64,000 bases of DNA from an uncultured Oscillospiraceae bacterium (GCA_900554335.1 USGT01000006.1:31695-95694), one strand, 5' to 3'; numbered from the stretch's first letter, positions 1 to 8,594 are shown. A program made the numbers and translations. Notes: generated by a model not told the origin, from the letters alone.

Positions 1-1
1 T

Positions 2-232
2 ATGGTTTTGCAAGAAAAATACGGCAAGATTGTTCTCACCGAAAAAGGCAGGAAAATTGCCGCGAATGTTTATGATAGACACAAAATTTTAACAAAGTTT
101 TTCACAGATATTTTAAAGGTAAGCCCTGAAATTGCCGAAACCGACGCTTGCAGAGCCGAGCATATTTTGAGCAAAGAGACTCTTTTGAGCATAGAAAAGT
201 TTTTAAAAACAGGAGGAAATAATATTGAATAA
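2..232 (+). CDS. DtxR/MntR-family metal-dependent regulator, C-terminal part
   Basis: The frame is open from the left edge, so only the last 76 residues are visible. The sequence (YGKIVLTEKGRKIA, DRHKILTKFF, DACRAEHILS) matches the end of the winged-helix region and the metal-binding/dimerisation helices of the DtxR/MntR family. In that family the His, Glu and Cys/Asp residues in DRH, DACRAEH bind Fe or Mn and switch DNA binding on. The gene overlaps the next start by 8 bases, so the two are probably co-transcribed. The metal and the targets cannot be told from this fragment. Confidence 0.75.
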   Translation: MVLQEKYGKIVLTEKGRKIAANVYDRHKILTKFFTDILKVSPEIAETDACRAEHILSKETLLSIEKFLKTGGNNIE

Positions 233-980
233 CCAGAAGAAATTTTCTAAGAAAAAATCCGAAAACGAATATATAGTAGGCAGGAACGCAGTTAAAGAAG
301 CATTAAAATCTGGCAGGATAATAGACTGCATCATGATTAGCGAAAATGCAAGAGCCGTTTCTGAAATAATAAACTTGGCAAAAAGCAAAAATATAACAGT
401 TAAAAAAGTTAATAAATCCGTTTTGGATTCTCTTGGGAATTTTAACCATCAAGGAATAGCTGCATTGGTTGGCGCAAAGGCTTCTTCGAGCATCGACGAA
501 ATCTTGGCTCTTGCTGAAAAACGAAACGAGAAACCTTTCGTTATAATCGCCGATGGAATCGAAGACCCGCATAATCTCGGCGCTATAATAAGAACTGCAG
601 AGTGCGTTGGCGCTCACGGCGTTATAGTCCCGAAAAGAAGAGCCTCCGGCCTTACTTTGGCCGTTGAAAAATCTTCTGCGGGCGCTTTGGAGCATGTGCT
701 CGTTGCCAAAGTTAATAATATTTCTTCTGCGATTGACGAGCTTAAAGATAAAGGCTTTTGGATTTACGGCGCTGACATGCTTGGCAAAAACTGGACGAGC
801 GAAGACCTAACCGGAGCAGTTGGAATCGTTGTTGGCTCCGAGGGAAGAGGAATAAGCGGGAATGTTAGAAAAAAATGCGATTTCATTCTTTCTCTTCCAA
901 TGAAAGGCAAAGTCAATTCGCTTAATGCTTCGGTTGCTGCTGGAGTTTTAATGTATGAAGTTTGCAGGCAAAGGCTTTAA
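225..980 (+). CDS. rlmB: 23S rRNA 2'-O-methyltransferase, RlmB/TrmH family
   Basis: A 251-residue SpoU-type methyltransferase. It has an N-terminal L30e-like substrate-binding domain (about residues 18-90), a linker, and the knotted SPOUT domain with the family motifs DPHNLGAIIRTAE (about 109), VVGSEGRGIS (about 208) and LNASVAAGVLMYE near the end. RlmB methylates the 2'-OH of a guanosine in the peptidyl-transferase region of 23S rRNA, and the length fits this subfamily. The start is TTG at 225 behind GGAGG, inside the end of the regulator gene. The stop codon directly abuts the stop of the convergent spoVAC gene, with no gap. Confidence 0.9.
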   Translation: MNNQKKFSKKKSENEYIVGRNAVKEALKSGRIIDCIMISENARAVSEIINLAKSKNITVKKVNKSVLDSLGNFNHQGIAALVGAKASSSIDEILALAEKRNEKPFVIIADGIEDPHNLGAIIRTAECVGAHGVIVPKRRASGLTLAVEKSSAGALEHVLVAKVNNISSAIDELKDKGFWIYGADMLGKNWTSEDLTGAVGIVVGSEGRGISGNVRKKCDFILSLPMKGKVNSLNASVAAGVLMYEVCRQRL

Positions 981-1427
981 TTAGTAAAGTTTCAGCATGT
1001 AAACTATAAGCCCGTAAATCATCGATGAAATTGTTCCATAAACGATTACAGGTCCGGCCATTATGAACATTTTTGCGCCTATTCCAAAAATGTGGCCTTC
1101 GCTTTTGAATTCAATTGCCGGAGCGGTTATTGAGTTTGAAAAACCTGTGATCGGAACGATTGTTCCGGCGCCTGCGTGCTTTGCGATCGTGCCATACCAG
1201 TTTATGGCTGTTAAAAACGAAGCCACGGCTATCAAAGTGATTGAAGTCCAGGTGCTGGCGTCTTTTTTGCTAAGGCTGAAATTCATCATGTAAATATTGG
1301 TCAATGCTTGGCCCACCGTGCAAATGAAGCCTCCTGAAATAAACGCCATGAAAATGTCTTTCCAGATTGGGCTTGCCGGCGAGCTTTTTCCTGTCATTTG
1401 ACTGTACTGTTTTTTTGAAACTTTCAT
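981..1427 (-). CDS. spoVAC: Stage V sporulation protein AC
   Basis: A 148-residue membrane protein with at least four hydrophobic segments. It is recognisable as SpoVAC from its N-terminal YSQMTGKSSPASPIWKD region and the central block THAG-like/PITGFSNSITAPAIEFKSEG. SpoVA proteins form the channel in the inner forespore membrane that loads Ca-dipicolinate during sporulation and releases it at germination. In many clostridia spoVAC lies with spoVAD and spoVAE; here it stands alone between rlmB (convergent) and a divergent decarboxylase gene. The ATG at 1427 follows an AAGGATGTG ribosome site. Expression in the forespore is expected from family knowledge, but I did not identify a sigma-G promoter. 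Confidence 0.92.
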   Translation of the reverse strand: MKVSKKQYSQMTGKSSPASPIWKDIFMAFISGGFICTVGQALTNIYMMNFSLSKKDASTWTSITLIAVASFLTAINWYGTIAKHAGAGTIVPITGFSNSITAPAIEFKSEGHIFGIGAKMFIMAGPVIVYGTISSMIYGLIVYMLKLY

Positions 1428-1507
1428 TTTAATATCACATCCTTCTTTTTTATTATTTCCTGCGGTTTTTCTACATATACATTTTGATATTCAAAGGGGA
1501 AAATTTA

Positions 1508-2821
1508 ATGCAAGAAACTCTCTACAAAGCGCTGCTTGACTACAAAAGCTTGGGCAGGTCTTCGTTTCATACACCTGGGCATAAAAATAATTTTTACAGT
1601 AAAATCGACCTTTTAAGCCTTGATTACACTGAGCTCCCGATGACTGACAGCCTTTATGAAGCAAGCGGAGCGATTAAAGCCTCTGAAGAGAAAGTGAGCA
1701 AACTTTACGGCAGCAAGGCTTCGTTTTTTTCTTCGGGCGGGAACACTCTTTGCATGCAAGCTATGATAAGGCTTTGCGCAGGAAGAGGCGAGAAAATCCT
1801 TTGCGATAGGCTAGTCCATCGCTCGGCGGTTTCGGCCATGGCCCTTTTAGGAATAGAGCCCGTTTGGGTTAAAAGAAACTTCGAAAACGGCATCGCCTGG
1901 GGCATTGACATCAAAGACCTTGAAAATAAGCTAGCAAAGAACAAAGATGCCAAGGCTTTTTATCTAACGAGCCCGAATTACTTTGGCGTTATGCAAGATA
2001 TTTCTTTAATTTCCAAGATTTGCAGCAGGTTTGGAATTCCTGTGATAGTTGATAATGCTCACGGTGCGCATCTTAAATTTTTGGGGCTTCATCCGCTTGA
2101 TTTTGGCGCTGCGATGACTGCAGATTCCGCTCATAAAACGCTTCCTGTTTTAACTGCTGGTGCATGGCTTCACGTAAACGAAGAAAAATTCAAAAACAAA
2201 GCTAAGTCCGCTATGGCGCTTTTTGGTTCAACCAGCCCTTCTTACCCGATTATGGCCTCGCTTGACATCGCAAGGTGCTGGCTTGAAAAAAACGGCGAAA
2301 AAGAATACAAAGCCTTAGCGGAAAAAGTGAGCAATTTGAAAAAGCTTTCGAATGTGGAAAATATGTTTTTAAATGGCATTGACCCTGCGAGAATAACAAT
2401 CAACGCAGGCGTTTTGGGCTTTAGCGGGTATGAACTTCGTGATGAACTTTATAAATACAAAATAGAGCCCGAAATGTGCGGCAAATATCATGTTGTGCTT
2501 ATTCCTACGCCTTTTAATTCCGAAGAAGACTGGCGCCGCCTTGAAAGTTTCGTGAAAGAAATAAAGCCTAAAGATAAAAAAATTACTTTGCCCGAAACTT
2601 TTGAAATGAATATTCCGAAAAAAGTTTGTTCGCTGACAGACGGTGTTATGAGCGATTTTGAGGCAGTTCCTTTGGAAGCTTGCCTTGGCAGAATTGCAGC
2701 GGAGATAGTCTGCCCGTGCCCGCCCGGTGTGCCGGTTGTTATGCCCGGTGAAGAAATAGGCGTTTTTGAGAAAGAATCTCTTTTCGAGTATGGCATTACA
2801 GAAATAAATGTGGTAAAATAA
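1508..2821 (+). CDS. Orn/Lys/Arg decarboxylase-family PLP enzyme
   Basis: A 437-residue fold-type I pyridoxal-phosphate protein of the Orn/Lys/Arg decarboxylase family, in the short form typical of Firmicutes (B. subtilis SpeA/YaaO type). Visible signatures are the N-terminal FHTPGHKNN motif, VDNAHGAHL in the cofactor site and SAHKTLPVLT, whose Lys should form the Schiff base. A C-terminal domain ends with PCPPGVPVVMPGE, usual in this family. The likely role is arginine or lysine decarboxylation for polyamine synthesis. I chose ATG 1508 because AAAGGGGA lies 7 bases upstream. It precedes darA and holB as yaaO does around the tmk-yaaQ-holB cluster of bacilli. The exact substrate cannot be read from the sequence. 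Confidence 0.85.
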   Translation: MQETLYKALLDYKSLGRSSFHTPGHKNNFYSKIDLLSLDYTELPMTDSLYEASGAIKASEEKVSKLYGSKASFFSSGGNTLCMQAMIRLCAGRGEKILCDRLVHRSAVSAMALLGIEPVWVKRNFENGIAWGIDIKDLENKLAKNKDAKAFYLTSPNYFGVMQDISLISKICSRFGIPVIVDNAHGAHLKFLGLHPLDFGAAMTADSAHKTLPVLTAGAWLHVNEEKFKNKAKSAMALFGSTSPSYPIMASLDIARCWLEKNGEKEYKALAEKVSNLKKLSNVENMFLNGIDPARITINAGVLGFSGYELRDELYKYKIEPEMCGKYHVVLIPTPFNSEEDWRRLESFVKEIKPKDKKITLPETFEMNIPKKVCSLTDGVMSDFEAVPLEACLGRIAAEIVCPCPPGVPVVMPGEEIGVFEKESLFEYGITEINVVK

Positions 2822-2852
2822 AAAAATAAATTTTGAATTTGCGGAGGTAGTT

Positions 2853-3176
2853 ATGAAATTAGTTATGGCAATCATGAGCAAAAATGATTCTTCAATCGTT
2901 ATGGATGCTCTCACTGAAGAAAATTTTCAAGTTACCAGAATGGCTTCAACAGGCGGTTTTTTGAAGTCAGGCAACACCACGCTTATCATTGGAGTTGAAG
3001 ATAATAAAACTAACAAAGTAATTGAAATTATTTCTAAATACAGCAGCAAGAGAAAGCAACTTGCCATGGACACAAGCCCGATTTACCCCGACTTGGTTTC
3101 GACTCCTCCTTTTGAAATAACCACGGGCGGAGCTATCATATTCGTTTTAGACGTTGACAGATTCGAAAAGGTTTAA
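2853..3176 (+). CDS. darA: Cyclic-di-AMP receptor, PII-like (DarA/PstA/YaaQ)
   Basis: A 107-residue PII-like protein. MKLVMAIM at the start, the RMASTGGFLKSGNTTL loop and the FEITTGGAIIFVLDVDRFEKV tail are the family hallmarks. Trimers of this protein bind c-di-AMP in clefts between subunits; the downstream target is not settled. It has a good GGAGG site 8 bases before ATG and sits directly upstream of holB and yaaT. This is the conserved yaaQ-holB-yaaT order of Firmicutes, so one operon is likely. Confidence 0.9.
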   Translation: MKLVMAIMSKNDSSIVMDALTEENFQVTRMASTGGFLKSGNTTLIIGVEDNKTNKVIEIISKYSSKRKQLAMDTSPIYPDLVSTPPFEITTGGAIIFVLDVDRFEKV

Positions 3177-3179
3177 AGC

Positions 3180-3962
3180 ATGAGTAAATTCAGTTTTGAA
3201 AAAATTTGTGAAAATCCTCCTCATGCGATAATTTTGGAATCTTTAAACTTCGAGAAAGCAAACGAAGAAGCCTTGAAAATTGCGAAAAGTATTCTTTGCC
3301 TTTCAGGCGATAAAAAGCCTTGCGGGCAGTGCGGTTCGTGCGTTAAAGTGGAGAAGGGTTTCCACCCGGATTTAAAAATTATTTCGCTTGAAAAAGACGC
3401 TAAATCAATAAAAATCGAAGAGATAAGAAACGTCAGGCAGGATGCTTATATTCTCCCGAATGAAGGGGCTTACAAAGTTTATATTTTAGCTCCCGCCGAG
3501 GCTTTAACGGTTCAGGCGCAAAATGCTTTCATAAAAATCCTTGAAGAACCGCCTAAAAACGTGGTGTTTATTCTCGTTTGCAAGTCAAGCGATTTGCTTT
3601 TGAGCACGGTTCTTTCACGCTGCGAGATTTTTAATTTAAGCGAAAGTGAAGACGAAACTTTCGGCCCTGAACTTGAAAATAAATGCAGCGAAGTTTTAAG
3701 CCTTAGCTTTGCGGGCAAGCTTTCAGAGGTTTTGAAAATTTTGGCGACATTGCCTGCTGACAGAACCTTTCTTAAAAATTTTGTTTTGTGCCTTATGAAG
3801 GGTCTAATAGGTCTTGTTAAGAATTCTGGGAGCGGCGTTTCTCTTGAGCGAGCAGACAAAATGCTTGAAAGCTTGAAATTTTGCTTTGAGCTTATAAACA
3901 AAAATGTAAATATTAATTTAATAATAAGTATGGTCAGCATTGCCCTACAAAAAGGAGGTTAA
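3180..3962 (+). CDS. holB: DNA polymerase III delta' subunit
   Basis: A 260-residue clamp-loader subunit. The zinc module CGQCGSCVKVEKGFHPD is at about residues 41-57, and the conserved region around AFIKILEEPPKNVVFIL is followed by the SRC-type motif VLSRCEIFNL at about 140-155. Delta' is the stator of the clamp loader, opening the beta clamp together with delta and tau/gamma; it lacks a working P-loop, as here. It begins 3 bases after darA and runs up to the ribosome site of yaaT. At 260 residues it is shorter than E. coli HolB (334), as usual for clostridia. Confidence 0.88.
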   Translation: MSKFSFEKICENPPHAIILESLNFEKANEEALKIAKSILCLSGDKKPCGQCGSCVKVEKGFHPDLKIISLEKDAKSIKIEEIRNVRQDAYILPNEGAYKVYILAPAEALTVQAQNAFIKILEEPPKNVVFILVCKSSDLLLSTVLSRCEIFNLSESEDETFGPELENKCSEVLSLSFAGKLSEVLKILATLPADRTFLKNFVLCLMKGLIGLVKNSGSGVSLERADKMLESLKFCFELINKNVNINLIISMVSIALQKGG

Positions 3963-3966
3963 TTGT

Positions 3967-4791
3967 TTGAGTTTGGTCGTTGGTGCAAGGTTCAAAGAAA
4001 TAGGGAAAATTCGTTATTTTATTTATCCTCAAAACGACATTTCAAAAGGTGAGCTTATTATTGCTCAAACCAAAAGAGGAATCGAGTGCGGGAAGGTTAT
4101 TGCGGTTAAAAAAGAGCTTTCTGAAAGCAGAAAAATCTTCCCTGATGAAAAAATAATCAGAAAAGCAAATGAAAAGGATTTAAAATCGCTTGAGCTCAAA
4201 GAGCAGGAAGAGAAAAAAGCTTGGGAAATTTGCAAGAAAAAAATTGCCGAGCACAAATTGAAAATGAAAATAATCGACGTTGAATATATGTTCGACAGAA
4301 GCAAGCTTATTTTTTACTTTATTTCTGAGTCGCGCGTTGATTTCAGGAGTCTTGTTAAAGATCTTGCTTACACTTTTAAAGTTAGAATCGAACTTCGCCA
4401 AGTTGGAATAAGAGATGAAGCAAGAATCCTCGGCGGATTGGGAATTTGCGGCAAACCGCTTTGCTGCTCAACCTTTTTGAGTGATTTTCAATCCATTTCA
4501 GTCAAAATGGCAAAGGATCAAGGCATTTCGCTTAACCCGGTTAAGCTTTCGGGAATTTGCGGCAGGCTTAAATGCTGCCTTAAATATGAGCAGGAAACTT
4601 ACCTTGATTTAATCAGCAAAATGCCTGCAATTGGCGAAACTGTGGGAACGGACGAAGGCCTTGGAACCGTTACTGCGAGGTTTCCGGTAACTGGGCTTGT
4701 TAAAGTGCAGATTCAAGACGGCGCAGGCAATGACAAGACAGTTGCTTTTAATGTTAGCGCTATTTGGCCGCTTTCAGATGCTAAGCAATAA
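3967..4791 (+). CDS. ricT: PSP1-domain protein, YaaT/RicT homologue
   Basis: A 274-residue PSP1-domain protein. Its N-terminal part carries the basic KRGIECGKV region. The C-terminal half has two cysteine motifs, GICGKPLCC and GICGRLKCC, known in B. subtilis YaaT (RicT) to contribute to Fe-S clusters of the RicA-RicF-RicT complex. That complex affects RNase Y specificity, Spo0A phosphorylation and hence sporulation. The start is taken as TTG 3967, 8 bases after AAAGGAGG; an upstream TTG at 3940 lies inside holB and has no site of its own. It is the last gene of the darA-holB-ricT run. Confidence 0.88.
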   Translation: MSLVVGARFKEIGKIRYFIYPQNDISKGELIIAQTKRGIECGKVIAVKKELSESRKIFPDEKIIRKANEKDLKSLELKEQEEKKAWEICKKKIAEHKLKMKIIDVEYMFDRSKLIFYFISESRVDFRSLVKDLAYTFKVRIELRQVGIRDEARILGGLGICGKPLCCSTFLSDFQSISVKMAKDQGISLNPVKLSGICGRLKCCLKYEQETYLDLISKMPAIGETVGTDEGLGTVTARFPVTGLVKVQIQDGAGNDKTVAFNVSAIWPLSDAKQ

Positions 4792-4795
4792 TGGC

Positions 4796-4824
4796 TTGAT
4801 TTTTGGCTAAAAAAGAGGTATAAT
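4796..4824 (+). promoter_or_regulatory. Sigma-A-type promoter for pcrA
   Basis: TTGATT at 4796-4801 and TATAAT at 4819-4824 with a 17-base spacer. Transcription would start near 4831 and give a leader of about 105 bases before the TTG start of pcrA. The leader contains short inverted segments, but I recognise no riboswitch. Confidence 0.65.
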
Positions 4825-4937
4825 TATATTGTTAAAATGAATTTTGAAGAGCTATCAATCTTCGAGGAAGTTATACATTTGTGAATTTGTAGTGCGGACT
4901 TATTTTTTGGTGCTCTCGGTATGGTGGTGCTTATAAA

Positions 4938-7340
4938 TTGTCAGATAAAATTTCCAGAGAATTTAGGGAATTAAAGAAAACTTTTTTGAAAAAGAAATTT
5001 TCAAATCTTAACGAAACACAGCTCGAAGCGGTTTTTAATGTTAAAGGCCCGATGGTTGTTATCGCAGGTGCAGGAAGCGGAAAAACAACGGCGGTTATAA
5101 GCCGAATTGTGAATATGGTTACCTACGGCGATGCTTACCTGAGCGATAGCGTGCCTAAGAATTTAAATGAAGACATGATAAATATGCTTAAAGCGGCTTG
5201 CGAAAACCCCGAAGATAGCCACGAAGTTGATGAACTCATAAAGGTAAACCCCGTTAAACCTTGGAACATTTTGGCCATAACCTTCACGAATAAAGCTGCA
5301 AACGAGCTTAAAAATAGGCTCAGTGCTGCCCTTGGCGAAAGAGCTAAGGACATTTGCGCTTCAACTTTTCACAGCCTTTGCTCAAGAATTCTTAGAATTC
5401 ACGCTTTGAAAATAGGCTACACGAGCCATTTCACTATTTACGATGATGAAGACAGCATAAAGGTTATTAAAGAATGCCTTAAAACTTTAAAACTTGATGA
5501 TAAACTCATTTCTGCAAGAAGTATTAAGAACATAATTTCCCGCCAGAAAGACAAACTTATCACTCCTGAAGGATATAAAGAAGTTCAAAACGAAGGCTAC
5601 AAATTCAGCGGCGTGCCTTATGAAGTTTATGAATATTATCAAAGAAAGCTCAAAGAAGCCAACGCAATGGACTTTGACGACCTTATTTTTAATACTGTTA
5701 AACTTTTTAAGGAACACCCTGAAGTGCTTGAAAGCTACAGGCGCGAGTTTGAATATATTCTCGTTGATGAATATCAAGACACGAACTATTCTCAAAGCGT
5801 TTTGATAAAAAGTTTGGCTGAAAAAAGCAAAAATATTTGTGTTGTGGGCGATGATGACCAAAGTATTTATAAATTCAGAGGCGCTTCGATTAAGAATATT
5901 ATTGAATTCGATAAAGACTTTGAAAATGCTAAACTCGTTAGGTTTGAGCAGAGCTACAGGTCGACTAAAAACATAATTGATGCGGCTAATGCGGTTATTA
6001 AAAACAATGCTTACAGAAAAGGCAAAACATTGTGGACTGAAAACCCTCCGGGGGAACTCATTAGGGTTCACACGGCTTACAACGAGCACGATGAAGCCAA
6101 TTTCATCGCAGAAGCAATTCAAGACAGAGTTGCAAGAGGCGAAAAATATTCTGACTGCGCGGTTTTATATCGCAGGAACTCTCAATCAAACGTTCTTGAA
6201 AAGGTTCTCATGAGAAGAGGCGTGCCTTACCGCATTTATGGCGGCCATAGGTTCTATGACAGAAAAGAAATTCGCGACATGATTGCTTATTTGAGCGTTA
6301 TTAACAACCCACGTGACGAAATTAGGCTTAGAAGAATTATCAATCAGCCGAGGCGCTCAATTGGCGAAAGGACAATTTCTCAGGCTTCTGAAATTTCAAA
6401 AGAAACTGGCAAAGATTTGCTCAGTGTTATGCGTGAATGCGATAAGTTCGATAGCCTTCAAAGAGTGGCCATGAAGCTTAAAACCTTTGCTAATTTGATT
6501 GACGAGCTTATTTATACTTACAAATCAGGGAAGATTTTGCTTTCAGAGCTTTATGAAATGCTTCTCGACAGAACCGAGTATATTAGCTTCCTTAAATCTG
6601 AAAGAGATAGCAGCGAAGCCAGAATTGAAAACGTGAAGGAATTGCTCAGCAGCATTAAGAGCTATGAACATGAAAACGGCAAAAACGCAACTTTGGCAGG
6701 ATTTTTGGAAGAAATTTCGCTTTTCTCTGATGTGGATAATTACGATGCAGACTCTGATGCCGTTGTTCTCATGACGCTGCACGCTTCAAAGGGCCTTGAG
6801 TTCCCGAACGTGTTTATTCCGGGCCTTGAAGAGGGAATCTTCCCAGGAATTCAGGCAATGGAAGACATGAGCGGAATGGAAATGGAAGAAGAAAGAAGGC
6901 TTGCATACGTTGGCATAACCAGGTGCAAAAAGAGCCTTTACCTCCTTGATTCCGACAGCAGAATGTATTCCGGAAGTACTTCGCACAATAAAGCTTCAAG
7001 GTTTTTGAGTGAAATTCCAGAAGAGCTTATTTTTAAAACGAAATCTCGTGACTGGAAACAGCCCGAAGCAGGCCAAACGATTCCGAAATCTGCTCAAGAA
7101 CAAAGAGCTCAGTCGGTTATGGCAGCTCATAATTTTGGCGGTATTGGCGGCGGAAGAAGCTATTGCCACAGCACAAAAGAAACGCTTTTTAATGTTGGAG
7201 ACAAAGTTTACCACGCTTCTTTTGGCGAGGGAATAATTGAGTCTATTGTTCCAATTGCTAATGACAGCATGATGTCCATAAATTTTGGCGGAGTTACCAA
7301 AAAACTTATGTCTAATTACGCTAAACTTGAAAAAAGATAA
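4938..7340 (+). CDS. pcrA: ATP-dependent DNA helicase PcrA/UvrD
   Basis: An 800-residue superfamily 1A helicase. In order it has the Q-motif region (LNETQLEAV), Walker A AGAGSGKTT, motif Ia AITFTNKAANELKNR, Walker B DEYQDTN, motif III GDDDQSIYKFRGA, motif IV QSYRST, motif V TLHASKGLEF and motif VI EEERRLAYVGITR. The C-terminal tail GDKVYHASFGEGII is the PcrA-type Tudor-like domain that contacts RNA polymerase. PcrA unwinds 3'-5', clears RecA filaments and works in nucleotide excision and transcription-coupled repair. A 40-residue stretch rich in acidic residues (about 55-95) between motifs I and Ia is longer than usual. The start is TTG at 4938. Confidence 0.93.
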   Translation: MSDKISREFRELKKTFLKKKFSNLNETQLEAVFNVKGPMVVIAGAGSGKTTAVISRIVNMVTYGDAYLSDSVPKNLNEDMINMLKAACENPEDSHEVDELIKVNPVKPWNILAITFTNKAANELKNRLSAALGERAKDICASTFHSLCSRILRIHALKIGYTSHFTIYDDEDSIKVIKECLKTLKLDDKLISARSIKNIISRQKDKLITPEGYKEVQNEGYKFSGVPYEVYEYYQRKLKEANAMDFDDLIFNTVKLFKEHPEVLESYRREFEYILVDEYQDTNYSQSVLIKSLAEKSKNICVVGDDDQSIYKFRGASIKNIIEFDKDFENAKLVRFEQSYRSTKNIIDAANAVIKNNAYRKGKTLWTENPPGELIRVHTAYNEHDEANFIAEAIQDRVARGEKYSDCAVLYRRNSQSNVLEKVLMRRGVPYRIYGGHRFYDRKEIRDMIAYLSVINNPRDEIRLRRIINQPRRSIGERTISQASEISKETGKDLLSVMRECDKFDSLQRVAMKLKTFANLIDELIYTYKSGKILLSELYEMLLDRTEYISFLKSERDSSEARIENVKELLSSIKSYEHENGKNATLAGFLEEISLFSDVDNYDADSDAVVLMTLHASKGLEFPNVFIPGLEEGIFPGIQAMEDMSGMEMEEERRLAYVGITRCKKSLYLLDSDSRMYSGSTSHNKASRFLSEIPEELIFKTKSRDWKQPEAGQTIPKSAQEQRAQSVMAAHNFGGIGGGRSYCHSTKETLFNVGDKVYHASFGEGIIESIVPIANDSMMSINFGGVTKKLMSNYAKLEKR

Positions 7341-7361
7341 CAGGTAACAAATTTTAAATTA

Positions 7362-7476
7362 CCTCCATAATATGATTATTGGAAACCCAAATTTTTGGGA
7401 ATTGTCAGTAAGAAATAGTAATTTTCAAAGTAAAATATTTATCAACTATTTTTGACAGCCATTAATATTATGGAGG
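7362..7476 (+). promoter_or_regulatory. Long-range inverted repeat that could hide a ribosome site
   Basis: CCTCCATAATAT at 7362-7373 is the exact reverse complement of ATATTATGGAGG at 7465-7476. The right arm contains the GGAGG ribosome site of the gene starting at 7486. Between the arms, CCCAAA..TTTGGG forms a second hairpin (about 7386-7400). If both arms are on one transcript they would sequester the ribosome site, so this may be a cis-acting translational switch. I do not recognise a known riboswitch class. Confidence 0.5.
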
Positions 7477-7485
7477 GATTTTTAT

Positions 7486-8340
7486 ATGACAGAGAATTTT
7501 TCTACCTTTTCTTGCCGTGAAAATAACCAATTTAAAGAGCCTGTTTGCATTGATGCTTACAGAGTTTACGATTCTTGCGCAGACAGAAGCTGCCTTGAAA
7601 ATTTAAGAGTGAATTTTACAGAATCCGGTCAGCATATTATCGATCAAGCAACAAGCGTGAGGGTTAAAGATGTTAGTGTTATTACAACTTTCATTGATAT
7701 GGAGCCTGTTCCTTTCCGCAGGGGTTATTATTCTATTGATATGACCTACTTTTTCGAAGTTGATATTGAAGCTTTCATGGCTCCTTCAGTTATGCCGGCA
7801 ACCGTTGCAGGGCTTTGCGTTTTCAGCAAAAGGGCTATTCTTTACGGAAGCGAAGGCGGCGTAAGAGTGTTTAGTTCTGAGTTTTCTTCGGGCGAGACTG
7901 ATGTTCAAAATGCTTCACTCAGGAATTTGCCGCGTGCTGTGGTTCAAGTTGCTGATCCTGTGGCGCTTTCGGCTAAACTTTGCACTGTAAGCGAGTGCGC
8001 TTGCCAAACTCAAACTAGGGTTCCAGAATCAATTTGCAGGCGTTTTGGCGGCGAATTTATAAGGTCTAATGCTGTGAGCAGAGCGGTTGCGGTTACGCTT
8101 GGAATTTTCACCATAGTTCAGATTGAAAGAAATGTTCAAATGCTTATTCCTGCTTATGATTTCTGTGTTCCAACGAAAGAATGCACCTCTTCAAGCGATA
8201 ATCCTTGCGATCTTTTCAGCAGGATTGAATTCCCAACAGCAGAATTTTTCCCACCAAAAATTAAAAACGAATCTTCCGGATGCGGCGGCTGCGGAGGATG
8301 TTCGGGTTCAAGCGCAGCTCAAGCCACAGAACAAAATTAA
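7486..8340 (+). CDS. Conserved clostridial protein of unknown function
   Basis: A 284-residue protein without signal peptide or membrane segments. It begins with a CIDAYRVYDSCADRSCLENLRVNF segment, which I recall as recurring in uncharacterised proteins of spore-forming clostridia, and ends in a Gly/Cys-rich tail (CGGCGGCSG). There are about 15 cysteines, suggesting disulfide cross-linking or metal binding. The layout of an N-terminal Cys motif, beta-rich middle and Cys-rich tail would suit a spore-coat or other assembled protein, but this is inference. The ATG follows GGAGG, which lies in the right arm of the inverted repeat described above. An intrinsic terminator follows the stop. Confidence 0.75.
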   Translation: MTENFSTFSCRENNQFKEPVCIDAYRVYDSCADRSCLENLRVNFTESGQHIIDQATSVRVKDVSVITTFIDMEPVPFRRGYYSIDMTYFFEVDIEAFMAPSVMPATVAGLCVFSKRAILYGSEGGVRVFSSEFSSGETDVQNASLRNLPRAVVQVADPVALSAKLCTVSECACQTQTRVPESICRRFGGEFIRSNAVSRAVAVTLGIFTIVQIERNVQMLIPAYDFCVPTKECTSSSDNPCDLFSRIEFPTAEFFPPKIKNESSGCGGCGGCSGSSAAQATEQN

Positions 8341-8349
8341 CAAAAATAG

Positions 8350-8386
8350 AGTCTCTCCTTTAATTTTGGGAGAGACTTTTCTTTTA
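8350..8386 (+). terminator. Intrinsic terminator
   Basis: AGTCTCTCC / GGGAGAGACT stem around a short A/T loop, followed by TTTTCTTTT. It ends the gene that stops at 8340. Confidence 0.85.
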
Positions 8387-8402
8387 AAATATTAACTAGT
8401 AG

Positions 8403-8431
8403 TTGACATTTTTATTTTTTAATTATATATT
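8403..8431 (+). promoter_or_regulatory. Promoter of antitoxin RNA 1
   Basis: TTGACA at 8403-8408, 17-base spacer, TATATT at 8426-8431: a near-consensus sigma-A promoter pointing into the first small RNA. Confidence 0.8.
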
Positions 8432-8437
8432 AGCAGG

Positions 8438-8526
8438 AAGAGCTAAACCGTTTGAAAAGCGGCTAGCCTCCAAAGATTAGTTTAATAAAAATCGGACTTT
8501 TGGGAGAGTGGCGGTTTTTATTTTTT
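8438..8526 (+). ncRNA. Solitary antitoxin-like RNA 1 (Fst/RNAII type)
   Basis: About 90 bases from a strong promoter to an intrinsic terminator (TAAAAATCG at 8486-8494 pairing with CGGTTTTTA at 8512-8520, then T's). Its 5' part AGCTAAACCGTTTGAAAAGC, then GGCTAGCCTCC, is almost the same as in RNAs 2 and 3 downstream. Unlike them it has no toxin reading frame facing it: the next promoter begins 34 bases after its terminator. It may be a leftover of a lost toxin locus, or may act in trans on the neighbouring toxin mRNAs. Function is inferred from similarity to the two complete loci. Confidence 0.6.
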
Positions 8527-8559
8527 ATCAATTAGATTAATGACATTAAAAATAAAATG

Positions 8560-8588
8560 TTGACTTTTCAAAATAAGATGCATATAAT
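8560..8588 (+). promoter_or_regulatory. Promoter of antitoxin RNA 2
   Basis: TTGACT at 8560-8565, 17-base spacer, TATAAT at 8583-8588. The same promoter sequence, base for base, recurs at 8918-8946. Confidence 0.85.
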
Positions 8589-8594
8589 AAAAGT

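Noticed and set aside
2369..2914. 181-codon minus-strand frame
   Set aside because: Shadow of the decarboxylase gene, with no ribosome site or domain.
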